DNA of 64,000 nucleotides, taken from assembly GCA_963705955.1 (NCBI GenBank), contig CAVPLH010000009.1, positions 48,801-112,800 on the forward strand. The letters run 5' to 3'. Source of the stretch: WHSW01 sp963705955 (GTDB lineage Bacteria > Actinomycetota > Thermoleophilia > Solirubrobacterales > 70-9). Numbering within the stretch: position 1 is the stretch's first letter; each line of letters starts with the position of its first letter. A program made the position numbers and the translations under genes. Below the pieces are notes generated by a model, which was given only the letters and a program-made list of their open reading frames with translations, ran no database searches and had not been told where the DNA came from. This document shows positions 51,698 through 60,736 of the stretch, one piece after another.

Positions 51698-52980
51698 CGG
51701 ACCGCCCCTTCGAGCTCGGGCAGCGGCACGGAGGAGGCCTCGGCAGCGGCGAGGCGCTCGAGGAGCTCGCTCGCCGCCTCGTCCTGTCCGATCAGCGGAT
51801 GGGTGAGCAACGCCCAACGAGCGGTGCGGAAATCGCGGCTGCGCGCCGCCTCCGCCGTGAGGCGCTCATACGCGGCCACGTGCTGGACCAGCCCCAGCAG
51901 CTCGGGCGCCAGGGGGCGCTGCGCGAGTGGCTCCGGCCCGTCGCGTCCGATCCGCGCCGGCGCTTCGATCACGTCGTCGTCGGCCAGTCCGGGGATCGTC
52001 GCGCCGTTGCGGAGGTCGACCACCTGCACGTCGCGGGCGTCGGTGAACAGCGACGCGACGAGGGCCGTCGCCGCCTCGCTGTAGTACGCCCCTCCGCGCC
52101 GCTCGAGCAGCGCCGGCTTCTCGCTCAGCATCGGATCGCGGTAGAGCTCGAGCAGCTCGCGCTCGATCTCAGCGACGACCTGCGCCCTGGGCGTCGCGGA
52201 CCGCTGCTGATCGAGAATCCGGTCGTGGGCGTAGAAGTACCGGAGGTAGTAGGAAGGAACGGCACCGAGCTCGTCGAGGATGTGATGCGGGAGCCCGTTC
52301 TCGGCGGCGATCGCCTCACCGTGCTCGGCGAGCAGCCCGGAGAGCACGTCCTCGCCGTCGAGCAGCACCGAGCGGACCCAGGTCAGGTGGTTGAGGCCGA
52401 CCTGGTCGACGGCGATCCGCTTCGGCTCGACCCCGAGCAGCGCCGCAAACGAGCGCTGGAAGCCGATCGCGACGTTGCAGAGCCCAACCGCCCGATGATC
52501 GGCATCGAGCAGCGCCCGGGTGACGATCCCGACCGGATTCGTGAAATCGACGATCCATGCTCGGTCGCCGGCCAGCTCGCGAACCCGGGCGGCGATCTCG
52601 AGCACGACCGGCACGGTGCGCATCGCCTTCGCGAACCCACCGGCGCCGGTGGTCTCCTGGCCGATGCAGCCGCAGGCGAGCGGCACGGTCTCGTCTCGCA
52701 AGCGGGCCCCCTGGCCGCCGACCCGGATCTGGATCAGAACCGCGTCGGCTCCCTCGAGCGCCCGGTCGAGCTCGCCGGTGACCTCGAGCCGGCCTCCGAA
52801 CCCGCACCGGTCAAGCATCCGCGCCGCGAGGCCGCCGACGACCTCGCGCCTCGCCTCGTCGATGTCCTGCAGCCAGAGCTCTCCGATCTCGACCCGCCCG
52901 CTCTCGCGCGCGAGCCCGGAGACGAGCTCCGGCGTGTAGGTCGACCCGGCACCGACGACGGCGAGCTTCAGCGCGCTCAT
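51694..52980 (-). CDS. GH4-family glycosidase (6-phospho-beta-glucosidase type)
   Basis: 428 residues. GH4 enzymes are NAD- and metal-dependent. The NAD-binding GAGSTYTP (10-17), GQETTGAGGF, VDFTNPVGI, the metal ligands Cys168-Asn169 (VGLCN) and Asn197-His198 (VGLNHLT) and the Tyr-rich EYAYLR-like region (SYYLRYFYAH) are all visible. The family includes 6-phospho-beta-glucosidases and chitobiose-type hydrolases. With no PTS transporter here, the substrate probably enters non-phosphorylated through the ABC system. ATG 52980 overlaps the permease stop (ATGA). Confidence 0.88.
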   Translation of the reverse strand: MSALKLAVVGAGSTYTPELVSGLARESGRVEIGELWLQDIDEARREVVGGLAARMLDRCGFGGRLEVTGELDRALEGADAVLIQIRVGGQGARLRDETVPLACGCIGQETTGAGGFAKAMRTVPVVLEIAARVRELAGDRAWIVDFTNPVGIVTRALLDADHRAVGLCNVAIGFQRSFAALLGVEPKRIAVDQVGLNHLTWVRSVLLDGEDVLSGLLAEHGEAIAAENGLPHHILDELGAVPSYYLRYFYAHDRILDQQRSATPRAQVVAEIERELLELYRDPMLSEKPALLERRGGAYYSEAATALVASLFTDARDVQVVDLRNGATIPGLADDDVIEAPARIGRDGPEPLAQRPLAPELLGLVQHVAAYERLTAEAARSRDFRTARWALLTHPLIGQDEAASELLERLAAAEASSVPLPELEGAVR

Positions 52981-53873
52981 CCCTTCACCCCGGTCAGGGT
53001 GACGCCCTCGACGAAGGCCCGCTGGGCGGCGAAGAAGAGCGCGATCACGGGCAGCATGAAGAGCAGCGTCGCGGCCATCGTCAGGTTCCACTGCACCTGA
53101 TGCAGGGTCCTGAACTGGGCCAGCCCGACCGAGAGCGTCCAGTGGTCGGGGTTCTCGCCGGTGAACAGCAGGGGGCCGAAGAAGTCGTTCCACGTGTAGA
53201 GGAAGCTGAACAACGCCACCGCGGCGATCGCCGGCTTCGCGAGGCGGGCGACGACGAACAGCATCACCCGCAACTCTCCGCAGCCGTCGACCCGCGCCGC
53301 GTCCGCGTACTCCTCGGGGATCGTGAGGAAGAACTGGCGCAGGAGGAAGATCGAGAACGCGTCGCCGAGCCAGTTCGGGATGATCAGCGGCGCCAGGCCG
53401 CCGACCAGCCCGAGCTTGCTGAACATCACGTAGACGGGGATGATCGTCACCTGCGGCGGCAGCATCATCGTCACCAGGACGAGGATGAAGACGACGTTTC
53501 GGCCCCGCCAGCGGATCCGCGACAGCGCGTAGGCGACGGGAACGCTGGAGACGATCACGCCGAGCGTGGCAAGACCGGAGTAGATGAACGAGTTCGCTGC
53601 GTAACGGAGGATCGGCGCCGTCTGGAAGACCTCGCTGAAGTTGCTCGGATGAAACGGCTGCGGCCAGAAGTTCGACGACAGCGCCTGGTCGTCGGTCATC
53701 AGCGCGGTCAGGGTGATGAACACGAACGGCGCCAGGAACATGATCGAGAGCGCGATCAGGATGCTGTGGTCGGCGATCGCGACCAGCAGCCGGCGGCGGC
53801 GCACCGCCCGTGGCGGCCGCCGGCGCTCGAGCACCGGCGGAGGCAGCGTCTGCGGGGCCGCCTCCACGCTCAC
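52977..53873 (-). CDS. sugar ABC transporter permease, MalG-type
   Basis: 298 residues from GTG 53873, which overlaps the upstream permease stop (GTGA). Six membrane helices are visible (about residues 35-55, 95-115, 130-150, 160-180, 210-232 and 265-285). The EAA loop that contacts the ATPase is EYADAARVDGCGELRVMLFVV (split as EYADAARVDG). The order and spacing match MalG/UgpE-type second permeases. It forms a heterodimer with the preceding permease. Confidence 0.92.
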   Translation of the reverse strand: MSVEAAPQTLPPPVLERRRPPRAVRRRRLLVAIADHSILIALSIMFLAPFVFITLTALMTDDQALSSNFWPQPFHPSNFSEVFQTAPILRYAANSFIYSGLATLGVIVSSVPVAYALSRIRWRGRNVVFILVLVTMMLPPQVTIIPVYVMFSKLGLVGGLAPLIIPNWLGDAFSIFLLRQFFLTIPEEYADAARVDGCGELRVMLFVVARLAKPAIAAVALFSFLYTWNDFFGPLLFTGENPDHWTLSVGLAQFRTLHQVQWNLTMAATLLFMLPVIALFFAAQRAFVEGVTLTGVKG

Positions 53874-54881
53874 CGCCCTCCGGCCGCGTAGTGCACCCAG
53901 CGGTCCGAGCGACGCAGAATCAAGAGCGTGACACCGAGGGCGACGAAGAGCAGGATCACCGCCATCGCCGAGGCGTAGCCCATGTTGAAGTAGCGGAACC
54001 CCTGCTGGTAGAGCAGCACGCGGATAGAAAAGGGTCGAGTCCTGCGGGTAGCCCAGGTTGTTGGTGGCGTCCTGTGCCCCGCCCCCGCCCCCGCCTGCGG
54101 CGACGGTGCTCGCGACGTATGCCTGGGTGAAGTACTGAAGCGCCTCGATCACCGAGATCACGACGGCGAACAGGATCACCGGGCTGATCGTCGGCAGGGT
54201 CACCGACCGCAGCCGTTGCCACCATCCGGCGCCGTCGAGCTCGGCCGACTCGTAGAGGTGCTTGGGGACGTCGAGGATCGCCGCCAGGAAGATGATCATC
54301 AGGTTGCCGATCCCCCACATCCCGAGCAGCGTCAACGACGGCTTCGACCAGTCCGGTGACTGGAACCACAGCGGGCCGGTGATCCCGAGCTTCTCGAGCA
54401 CGGCGTTGACCGGCCCCGTCGCCGGGTTGAACAGATAGACGAAGGCGAGCGTCGCGGCGACCGGGGGCGCCATCGTCGGCAGGTAGAAGATCGCCCTGAA
54501 GATGCCGACCCCCGACCGGGCGCGGGTGATCGCGGTCGCGACCCCGAACGCGAACAACACCTGCAGCGGCGTCGCGATCGCGATGAACCAGAGCGTGTTG
54601 GAGACCGCGGGCCAGACCTGCTTGTCGATGTTGAACAGGTAGTCGTAGTTCGCGAGGCCGACCCAGCGCGGCGACGAGAGCAGGTCGTAGTGCGTGAACG
54701 AGAGCAGCACCGTGGTCACCAGCGGGTAGACGAAGAAGACGCAGAAGCCGACGATCCACGGGCTCATCAGCAGCAGGACGAGGCGGCGGCGGCGCCACGC
54801 CGCGGCCCGCTTGGCCTTCAGCCGCTGCGGGGTCGGGGTGACCGCGGCGGGCACCCCGGCGGCCGTGGCCGCTGTGCTCAT
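53870..54881 (-). pseudogene. sugar ABC transporter permease, MalF/UgpA-type, one frame change
   Basis: From ATG 54881 the protein is a normal first permease with about five helices and the EAA loop ESAELDGAGWWQRL. After DSTLFYP the frame is lost; one base nearer, the sequence continues normally (VLLYQQGFRYFNMGYASAMA, then FVALGVTLLILRRSDRWV) to TGA 53870, which overlaps the second permease start. The span is 1,012 bases, 337 codons plus one, so an extra base near 54019-54024 explains the break. Without correction the two permeases read as one false fusion. Probably an intact gene in the organism. Confidence 0.85.
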
Positions 54882-54929
54882 CCCACCGCCCCGGGTCGCC
54901 GGCTTCGCGGGCTCCGCGGCCGAGCGCGG

Positions 54930-56300
54930 TCACGGGGCCTGCCCGCCCGAGGCGTTCTCCTCCTGGGCGTCGACCTGCTGCGCCGTGTCCTCGAGCCCCG
55001 CCTGGAGGTCGCTCACCTGGCCTGCCTGGTACTTGTCGATGAACGACTCGAAGATCTCCTGGTAGGCGGCGCCCGACGCGGTCACCGGGTTCGTCTCGGT
55101 ATTCGGGTTGTTGAACGCGTCGACGAAGGTCGCGAACTGGGGCACCAGGTGCAGCTTCGGCGAGCTCGCCGCCGCCGGCGTCGTCGGCACGTTCGCGAGC
55201 GTGTTCGCGAGGTCGACGAGCGACTGCGTGTCGGTGGTCAGGTACTTGACCAGCTCCCACGCCGCAGCCTCGTTGTCGCTCCCCTTCGGGATCCCCATGA
55301 TGCTCCCGCTGACGTATCCGCCACCGTAGCGGTCCTTCTGGTTGTCGGCGACCGGGAACGGCGCCGTACCGTAGTTCAGCTCCGGATGCTCGTCGGCGAT
55401 GAACGCGGTCCTGTACTCCCCGTCGAGGATCATCGCGATCTTCCCGGTCTCGAAGGCGTTCGAGGCCGAGAACTCCTCGCCGGCGCCGGCCTGGAAGCGC
55501 ACCAGGTCGTCGTAGCCGTACCAGTCGATCAGGGTCTTGTCCCATTCGAGCAGGTCGGTCCAGGCGGGATCGGAGGCCATCGCCGCCTTGCCGTCCGGGG
55601 TCTGCCATTGCGCGTTCCAGCTCGGGGCGTAGTGGGCCGCGGCGTTCTCGTAGAAGCCCATCGTCGGCACGTAGCCGGCGACCGCGATCGAGCCGTCGGA
55701 GTTGCGCTGGGTGAGCTTCTTCGCGTCGGCGTCGAGCTCCGAGATCGTCTGCGGGGGCCCGCTGATGCCCGCCTGGGCGAGCAGGTCCTTGTTGTAGTAG
55801 AGGCCGTAGACGTCGGAGAGCAGCGGCATCGCGCAGCGCGTCCCTTCGAACTGCGTGTAGTAGCGCACCGCCTTCGGAAACTGGTTGACGTCGACCTTGT
55901 CGCGCTCGATGTACGGCGCGAGGTCGATCCAGGCGCCGGACCCGCAATAGGCGCCGGTGTTGTCGGCGGAGGCCGAGAGCGCGACGTCAGGGGCGTTACC
56001 GCCGCGGATCGCGGCGATGATCTTGTCGTCGTTGATCCCCCCGACGCTTTCGACGGTGACGTTCGGGTACTTCTTCTCGAAGGCGGCGATGTTCTGGTTG
56101 AAGACGCCGAGCTCCCGCTTCGTGAACCCGCTCCAGACCGTTACCGTGGCCGGCTCGTTCTTGTCGAACGTCTGGGCGTCCCCCGAGCTGCCCGAAGAGT
56201 CGCCCCCTCCGCACGCCGCGAGCGCGACGGACGCTCCGACCGCCGCGAGGATCGCCGCGAGTCCGGTGCCACGCTTGCCTTCGAGCCTCAACCTGGTCAC
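54930..56300 (-). CDS. sugar ABC transporter substrate-binding lipoprotein
   Basis: 456 residues from GTG 56300, preceded by GGGAGGACGAT. A signal peptide ends in a lipobox (VALAACGGGD, lipid-bearing Cys30). The mature protein has family-1 solute-binding features: VTVWSGFTKREL, FEKKYPNVTVE, PDVALSASADNTG and YGGGYVSGSIMGIPKGSDN (split as GGGYVSGSIMGIPKG). It would capture an oligosaccharide or glycoside outside the membrane for the permeases downstream. It is the first gene of the operon and divergent from the SIS-domain gene, with shared regulatory sequence at 56301-56445. Confidence 0.93.
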   Translation of the reverse strand: MTRLRLEGKRGTGLAAILAAVGASVALAACGGGDSSGSSGDAQTFDKNEPATVTVWSGFTKRELGVFNQNIAAFEKKYPNVTVESVGGINDDKIIAAIRGGNAPDVALSASADNTGAYCGSGAWIDLAPYIERDKVDVNQFPKAVRYYTQFEGTRCAMPLLSDVYGLYYNKDLLAQAGISGPPQTISELDADAKKLTQRNSDGSIAVAGYVPTMGFYENAAAHYAPSWNAQWQTPDGKAAMASDPAWTDLLEWDKTLIDWYGYDDLVRFQAGAGEEFSASNAFETGKIAMILDGEYRTAFIADEHPELNYGTAPFPVADNQKDRYGGGYVSGSIMGIPKGSDNEAAAWELVKYLTTDTQSLVDLANTLANVPTTPAAASSPKLHLVPQFATFVDAFNNPNTETNPVTASGAAYQEIFESFIDKYQAGQVSDLQAGLEDTAQQVDAQEENASGGQAP

Positions 56301-56362
56301 ATCGTCCTCCCGAGTCGCTGCTGCTCACAGCCCCAGCCGAAAGCAGTAAGGAAACCTGCCGA

Positions 56363-56419
56363 GGAACCCTAAACCCATCTGCTTGGCCTTGTCAAGTGTG
56401 CCTATATTGGTTAGGTTCC
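56363..56419. promoter_or_regulatory. divergent promoter with related inverted motifs (putative ROK operator)
   Basis: Toward the SIS gene, TTGTCA (56389-56394) and TAGGTT (56412-56417) are separated by 17 bases. Around it lie GGAACCCTAAACC (56363-56375) and GGTTAGGTTCC (56409-56419), nearly reverse complements of one another (the second reads GGAACCTAACC on the minus strand), with another GGAAACC at 56350-56356. Their position between the substrate-binding protein and SIS genes suggests the ROK regulator. Confidence 0.55.
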
Positions 56420-56445
56420 CATACGAGATGGAGGAGCGGACGGTG

Positions 56446-57474
56446 ATGGAGAGCGAGTTGCGCGACCAGGGCAAAGCGCTCTCGCGTCGCGCCGTCGCCG
56501 GAGCGGACGCCGCGTCGAGGGCCGCGGAACTGCTCGCCGACGCCGACTGCGAGTACGTGCTGATCGCGGCCAGGGGCAGCTCGGACAACGCGGCGCGCTA
56601 CGCCCAGTACCTGCTCGGGACGACGGCCGGGTTGAGCGTCGCGCTCGCCGCGCCATGGCTCTTCGGACACGGGCACGACCCGCCCCGGCTCGATGGCGCC
56701 GCGGTGATCGGGATCTCGCAGTCCGGGCGCTCCCCGGACGTCGTCTCGGTCCTCGCCGCCGCCCGAGCCCAGGGCCGGCCGACGATCGCGATCACTAACG
56801 ATCCCGGCTCCGGGCTCGCCGCCCGCTCGGACGTCGTGGTCGAGCTCGGCGTCGGCACCGAGCGCGCCGTCGCCGCGACGAAGACCTACCTCGCCTCCCT
56901 GCACGCGCTCGCGCAGATCGCGTCGGAGCTGCGCCCCGACCGGGTCAGCAGCTCCGAGCTCGAATCCCTCCCGGAGCTGGTGACCGGATTCGCCGCCGAG
57001 CAGCTCGCCGGCCGCGGACGTTTCGACCGGCTCGCGAGCCGCTCGCTTCTGACCGTCGTCGGCCGCGGGATGGACCTCTCGACCGCGTTCGAGACGGCGC
57101 TCAAGCTGCGCGAGATGAGCGGCATTCCCGCCGAGGCCTTCTCCCCGCCCGACCTGATCCACGGTCCGATCGCCGCGCTCGGCTCCGAGACGGCCCTCTG
57201 GGTCGTCCGGAGCTCACCCGACGAAGACCCGAAGGACGTCGCCGCGCTCGCACAGATCAGCGCCTCGCCCGGTTGGGTGGTCGCGGTGTCGGGACAGACG
57301 GCCGTGCTCGAGCTCGCCGATCTCGCAATCGCGCTGCCGACCGGGCTCGCCGAGTGGGCGGGCCCGGTCGCGGCCGTGATCCCCGGCCAGGTGGCGGCGC
57401 TTCGCCTCGCCGAGCTGCGCGGCGTCGACGTCGACAGCCCCAACGGACTGCGGAAGGTGACGCTGACGACCTGA
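56446..57474 (+). CDS. SIS-domain sugar-phosphate isomerase/deaminase (GlmS-like C-terminal half)
   Basis: 342 residues, without the glutaminase domain of GlmS, and with two SIS sugar-phosphate domains. Domain 1 shows LIAARGSSDNAARYAQYLL (split as ARGSSDNAARY), ISQSGRSPDVVSVL and ITNDPGSGLA; domain 2 shows VVGRGMDLSTAFETALKLRE (split as GRGMDLSTAFETALK) and SPPDLIHGPIAAL. Such proteins deaminate or isomerise glucosamine-type phosphates. ATG 56446 is chosen because GGAGGAG precedes it by nine bases; GTG 56443 is also possible. Divergent from the sugar operon, its likely pathway partner. Confidence 0.85.
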   Translation: MESELRDQGKALSRRAVAGADAASRAAELLADADCEYVLIAARGSSDNAARYAQYLLGTTAGLSVALAAPWLFGHGHDPPRLDGAAVIGISQSGRSPDVVSVLAAARAQGRPTIAITNDPGSGLAARSDVVVELGVGTERAVAATKTYLASLHALAQIASELRPDRVSSSELESLPELVTGFAAEQLAGRGRFDRLASRSLLTVVGRGMDLSTAFETALKLREMSGIPAEAFSPPDLIHGPIAALGSETALWVVRSSPDEDPKDVAALAQISASPGWVVAVSGQTAVLELADLAIALPTGLAEWAGPVAAVIPGQVAALRLAELRGVDVDSPNGLRKVTLTT

Positions 57475-57483
57475 GGCGGGTCG

Positions 57484-57873
57484 CTACGCGGACGCCTCGG
57501 CGCCGGAGTCGCCGGCACCCACCGGGTCGAAGACCATCACCGGCCGGATCTCGATCGCGCCGCTTCGCAGCGGGACCCGCTTCGCCCACTCGAGCGCCTG
57601 ATCGAGGTTCTCGCACTCGAGCAGATAGAAGCCGCCAACCTGCTCCTTGGTCTCCGCGAACGGCCCGTCGGTGATCAGGCGCTCGTCGTCGTCGCCGATC
57701 CGCACCGTGGTCGCCGTCGCGCTCTCCTGCAGGCCCTCTCCGGCGACGAACGACCCGGCGTCCTTGAGCTCCTGGGTGTAGGAGTCCCAGCGGCCGAGCT
57801 GCGCCTTGATCTCCTCCGGAGTCGCGTCCTCCATGCCGCCCTCTTCGCTGATCAGCGTGAGCATGTACTTCAT
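57484..57873 (-). CDS. YciI-like (DGPF-domain) protein
   Basis: 129 residues. MKYMLTLISEEGG at the start, the GSFVAGEGLQ segment and ITDGPFAETKEQVGGFYLLE (split as ITDGPFAE) are the hallmarks of the YCII/DGPF family, a dimeric alpha/beta fold with a possible active-site Asp. Members often accompany ECF sigma factors in actinobacteria, but none is seen here. Function unknown. It converges with the SIS gene (10-base gap). Confidence 0.85.
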   Translation of the reverse strand: MKYMLTLISEEGGMEDATPEEIKAQLGRWDSYTQELKDAGSFVAGEGLQESATATTVRIGDDDERLITDGPFAETKEQVGGFYLLECENLDQALEWAKRVPLRSGAIEIRPVMVFDPVGAGDSGAEASA

Positions 57874-57973
57874 CCCGGTTCTCCTGTTCGTCGAGCGGCC
57901 GCCGCGGGTCGGCCGGCCGCAATCACCCTAACGACGAACGGGATCGCCGCAAATCGACCGGCAGACCGTGACA

Positions 57974-58410
57974 ATGCCGAGATCGGCGCGCTCGACCAGA
58001 TCCGCAGCTACTACGACGCCCTCAACGCCGGCGACGTCGAGCTGATCGCCTCCCACTTCACCGACGACGCCGTCCATTACTACACGCGGCTCGGGCCGCA
58101 CCGGGGCGCCGAGGCGATCGCCGGCAACGCACGCTGGGCGATCGACCACCTCGATGGCCATTGGAGCTACGAGCACGGGCTCGAGCACGGCGACGAGGCG
58201 GTGATCGAGTGGACGATGACGTGGCGCGAGCCCGAGTCGGGCGAGCCGCGGCTCAACCGGGGCACCGAGTGGTTCCGGATCCGCGACGGCCGGATCGCCG
58301 AGGTCCGGGCCTACCACCACGGCGACCGCCGGAACCCGCGCGGGGATCTGCTCGGGTTCGACTTCGCCGGTCGCGGCTACACGACGCTGGCGGAGGAACC
58401 GGGGACTTAG
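57974..58410 (+). pseudogene. SnoaL-like/NTF2-fold protein, start not in frame
   Basis: From about 57979 the frame reads as a small NTF2-fold domain: LDQIRSYYDALNAGDVELIASHFTDDAVHYY (split as YYDALNAGDVELIASHF), GAEAIAGNARWAIDHL, ALEHGDEAVIEWTMTW-like strands, and WFRIRDGRIAEVRAYHH; the stop is TAG 58408-58410. No ATG, GTG or TTG exists in that frame before 58201. ATG 57974 (after a GTG at 57968) is two bases out of frame, so a missing base at about 57976-57978 would give a complete 145-residue protein. A start at an unusual codon remains possible. Confidence 0.55.
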
Positions 58411-58425
58411 GTCACGCGGCGGCTG

Positions 58426-59703
58426 CTACGGGCTGAGGTCGCCCTGGGTCCGCTTGACGTTGTCGGCGTGCCGCTGGCGCTGATCGTCGGAGATCCCGGT
58501 CACCTCTTGTGACCCGTTCTGGCGGATCCTCGTCGTCAGGTAGACAACGTCGCCGGGCTTCAGGTGGGCGATCCTCAGGTCCTTCGGGACCGTGAGGGAG
58601 ATGTCGCTGCGCGATTCGCGGACGTCGTCGGCGGAGACGATCAGCTTGCGGTCGTCGCGGCAGACGCCCTGGACGATCCCCTCAACGTCGCCGGTCCCGT
58701 CGCCGTTGTCGGTGACGCTCGACTCAACCTGCTCGAGCGTCGAGGACGGGCGGCCCGGTTGGGCCGGCGGGTCTCCGCACACCTGGGCCGGCTGCGTACC
58801 CGCCGGGGCCTCATCGCCTCGTGGCGGGTTGGCGAACCGCGCCTTGACCTCGACCGTCGCCCCGAGCCTCGGCAGCTCCTTGGTCGTGCGGACGAACGCC
58901 GAGACGCCGGGCGCCGAGACGGTGTATCCGCCCGCGGCGGAGTCCTTGAACGTGACGGTGCCGTTGAACGTGGCGGAGTTGCGGCTGTCCTGGCGGTCGC
59001 GATCGCCGTCCTCGCCGTAGGTGCCGTTGGCGAGCGTCGTAGCCGGGACCTCGATCACGTCGCCGGGGGTCGGCAGGTGCTGGGAGTGGATCGCGATCAG
59101 CCGCCCGGAATCGGTCGCGATCGAGTAGCTGCCGGCCTTCGGGTTCAGATGCACGACGGTGCCGGTCAGGGTCGTCGTCGGCAGGGTGTCGGTGGCCGAC
59201 GGCGTGGTCCCCGAGGGGGTGGTCGCCGGAGGCGTGGTGGTGACCGGGGGCGTATATGCCGGCGGGGTATAGGACGGCGTCGTGTAGGACGGCGTCGTGT
59301 AGGACGGCGTCGTGTAGGACGGCGTCGTGCTCGGTGCGGGCGAAGTCAACGCGGGAGACGCGGTCGACGGGCTCGAGGGTGAAGCCGGGTGGTTCGGCTC
59401 GGAGGACCCCCGGCCGCCGGCCGGCTTCGACGGGGCCGTGCCGACAGGCGGCTGCGCGGACGCGGGCGGGGAGGGAGCCGGGACCTGGACCATCACCGGG
59501 GCGGCCTGCCCGAGCGTCCCGTCGGCGCCGGGGCTGATCGCAACCCCGATGAAGAGGCCGAAGCCGAGCGCCACCGCCGCCATCGGCACCGTCCAGCGGC
59601 GGTCGACGATCGGCAACGCCGCCCACCGCATCGAAGCGAAGCGCAAGGCCGAGTGGCGGTCGGGTCGGATCGGGCCCGAGATCAGCCTCCCGGGAAGCCT
59701 CAT
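58426..59703 (-). CDS. membrane-anchored Pro/Thr-rich repeat protein
   Basis: 425 residues. A basic cytoplasmic N-terminus and one membrane helix at about 40-60 (MAAVALGFGLFIGVAI) precede a Pro/Ser/Thr-rich region of about 130 residues containing four tandem YTTPS copies (15-base DNA repeats at about 59274-59333). The C-terminal half (about 190-425) is folded, with two cysteines and strand-rich sequence such as TLTGTVVHLNPKAGSYSIATD and DISLTVPKDLRI that resemble OB-like domains. It is probably an extracellular wall-spanning protein. ATG 59703 overlaps the previous gene's stop (ATGA). Confidence 0.7.
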   Translation of the reverse strand: MRLPGRLISGPIRPDRHSALRFASMRWAALPIVDRRWTVPMAAVALGFGLFIGVAISPGADGTLGQAAPVMVQVPAPSPPASAQPPVGTAPSKPAGGRGSSEPNHPASPSSPSTASPALTSPAPSTTPSYTTPSYTTPSYTTPSYTPPAYTPPVTTTPPATTPSGTTPSATDTLPTTTLTGTVVHLNPKAGSYSIATDSGRLIAIHSQHLPTPGDVIEVPATTLANGTYGEDGDRDRQDSRNSATFNGTVTFKDSAAGGYTVSAPGVSAFVRTTKELPRLGATVEVKARFANPPRGDEAPAGTQPAQVCGDPPAQPGRPSSTLEQVESSVTDNGDGTGDVEGIVQGVCRDDRKLIVSADDVRESRSDISLTVPKDLRIAHLKPGDVVYLTTRIRQNGSQEVTGISDDQRQRHADNVKRTQGDLSP

Positions 59704-60731
59704 CGCCGTACCCCTTCGGCCGGCGATCCGGACGGACCGTTGGTCGAGGGCCGGGGCCGGGCCGGCCCGGTGGGAGGTTGGATCGGGACACCGCGGCCGG
59801 GCTCGGCCTCGGTGGTGGCCGGCTCGGCCTTCGTGGTGGCCGGCTCGGCCTCGGTGGTGGCCGGCTCGGCCTTCGTGGCGGCCGGCTCGGCCGGTGTGGC
59901 GCCCGGCTCGGCCGAGGTGGCGGCCGGCTCGGACTCGCCGGCGGGCTCCTTCCCGGTTTCCGAGCGCCCGGATTTCGCCTCGGGCGCCGATCGGGCCGGG
60001 GTCGCCTGCGACGCCGGGGCCGGAGGCTGCGCCGGGGGGCCGGGCGCAGGGGCGAGCGCGCCGCCGCAGCGCGAGCAGAAGGCGGCGCCGGGAACCTGGC
60101 GGGCGCCGCACGCCGGGCAGGTCACGGTCGCCGTCGCGGGGGCCGCGCCGAGCGCCTGCTCGACAACCGCGAGCTGCGCGTCGACGCCCTGCAGGGCGGC
60201 GGCGCGGGTCGTCAGGACGTCGAGGCGGAAGTGGTCGCGGATCGCCATCTCGTAGGCGAGGCCCCCGAGGTCCGATTGGAGCTCGGCGTAGCGCCGCGCG
60301 AGCTCGTCGCGGCGACGGGTCAGCCCGTCGCCCGGGGACGCCGGCGGACCGCTCGCCGCCGCCGCTGCCTTCTTCGCCCTGCGGCTCGCCCGCTTCGCCT
60401 CGCGGCCGCGGGGCTTGCTCGCGGTCGGGTGGGCCTGGGTGGCGGCGGTGGCGGCTGGCCCCGCGGAGGGGGTCGCGGACGCGGTGGGGGCCGTGGCGGG
60501 CTGCGTCGCTTGCTGCCCGGTGGCCGTGGTCGGGGCGGTCGCCGCGTTGCCCTGCTGCGCCGCGGTCGACGGGTCGGGGCCCGGTGCCTGTCCGGACGCG
60601 GGCTGCACCGACGCGGCCGGCTGCTGCGCGGCCACGGTCGGAGGCTCAGAGCCCTTCGCCGCTGCGCCCCGCGGCACCCGCGGACGGGTCTTGAAGTATG
60701 GACGCAGCTTGTCGACGATCCCCGGGGTCAC
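59700..60731 (-). CDS. zinc-ribbon protein with Glu/Pro/Ala/Thr repeats
   Basis: 343 residues from GTG 60731. A helical middle (RRRDELARRYAELQSDLGGLA, split as RRRDELARRYAELQ) is followed by a zinc ribbon, VTCPACGARQVPGAAFCSRCG (split as CPACG and CSRCG), at about residue 210. The tail is low complexity with tandem 10-residue units (AEPATTEAEPATTKAEP, 30-base DNA repeats at about 59810-59900). No enzyme motif is seen. The preceding zinc-ribbon gene lies five bases upstream, and the following gene overlaps it by four, making a three-gene operon of envelope-type proteins. Confidence 0.7.
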   Translation of the reverse strand: MTPGIVDKLRPYFKTRPRVPRGAAAKGSEPPTVAAQQPAASVQPASGQAPGPDPSTAAQQGNAATAPTTATGQQATQPATAPTASATPSAGPAATAATQAHPTASKPRGREAKRASRRAKKAAAAASGPPASPGDGLTRRRDELARRYAELQSDLGGLAYEMAIRDHFRLDVLTTRAAALQGVDAQLAVVEQALGAAPATATVTCPACGARQVPGAAFCSRCGGALAPAPGPPAQPPAPASQATPARSAPEAKSGRSETGKEPAGESEPAATSAEPGATPAEPAATKAEPATTEAEPATTKAEPATTEAEPGRGVPIQPPTGPARPRPSTNGPSGSPAEGVRR

Positions 60732-60736
60732 TTCTG

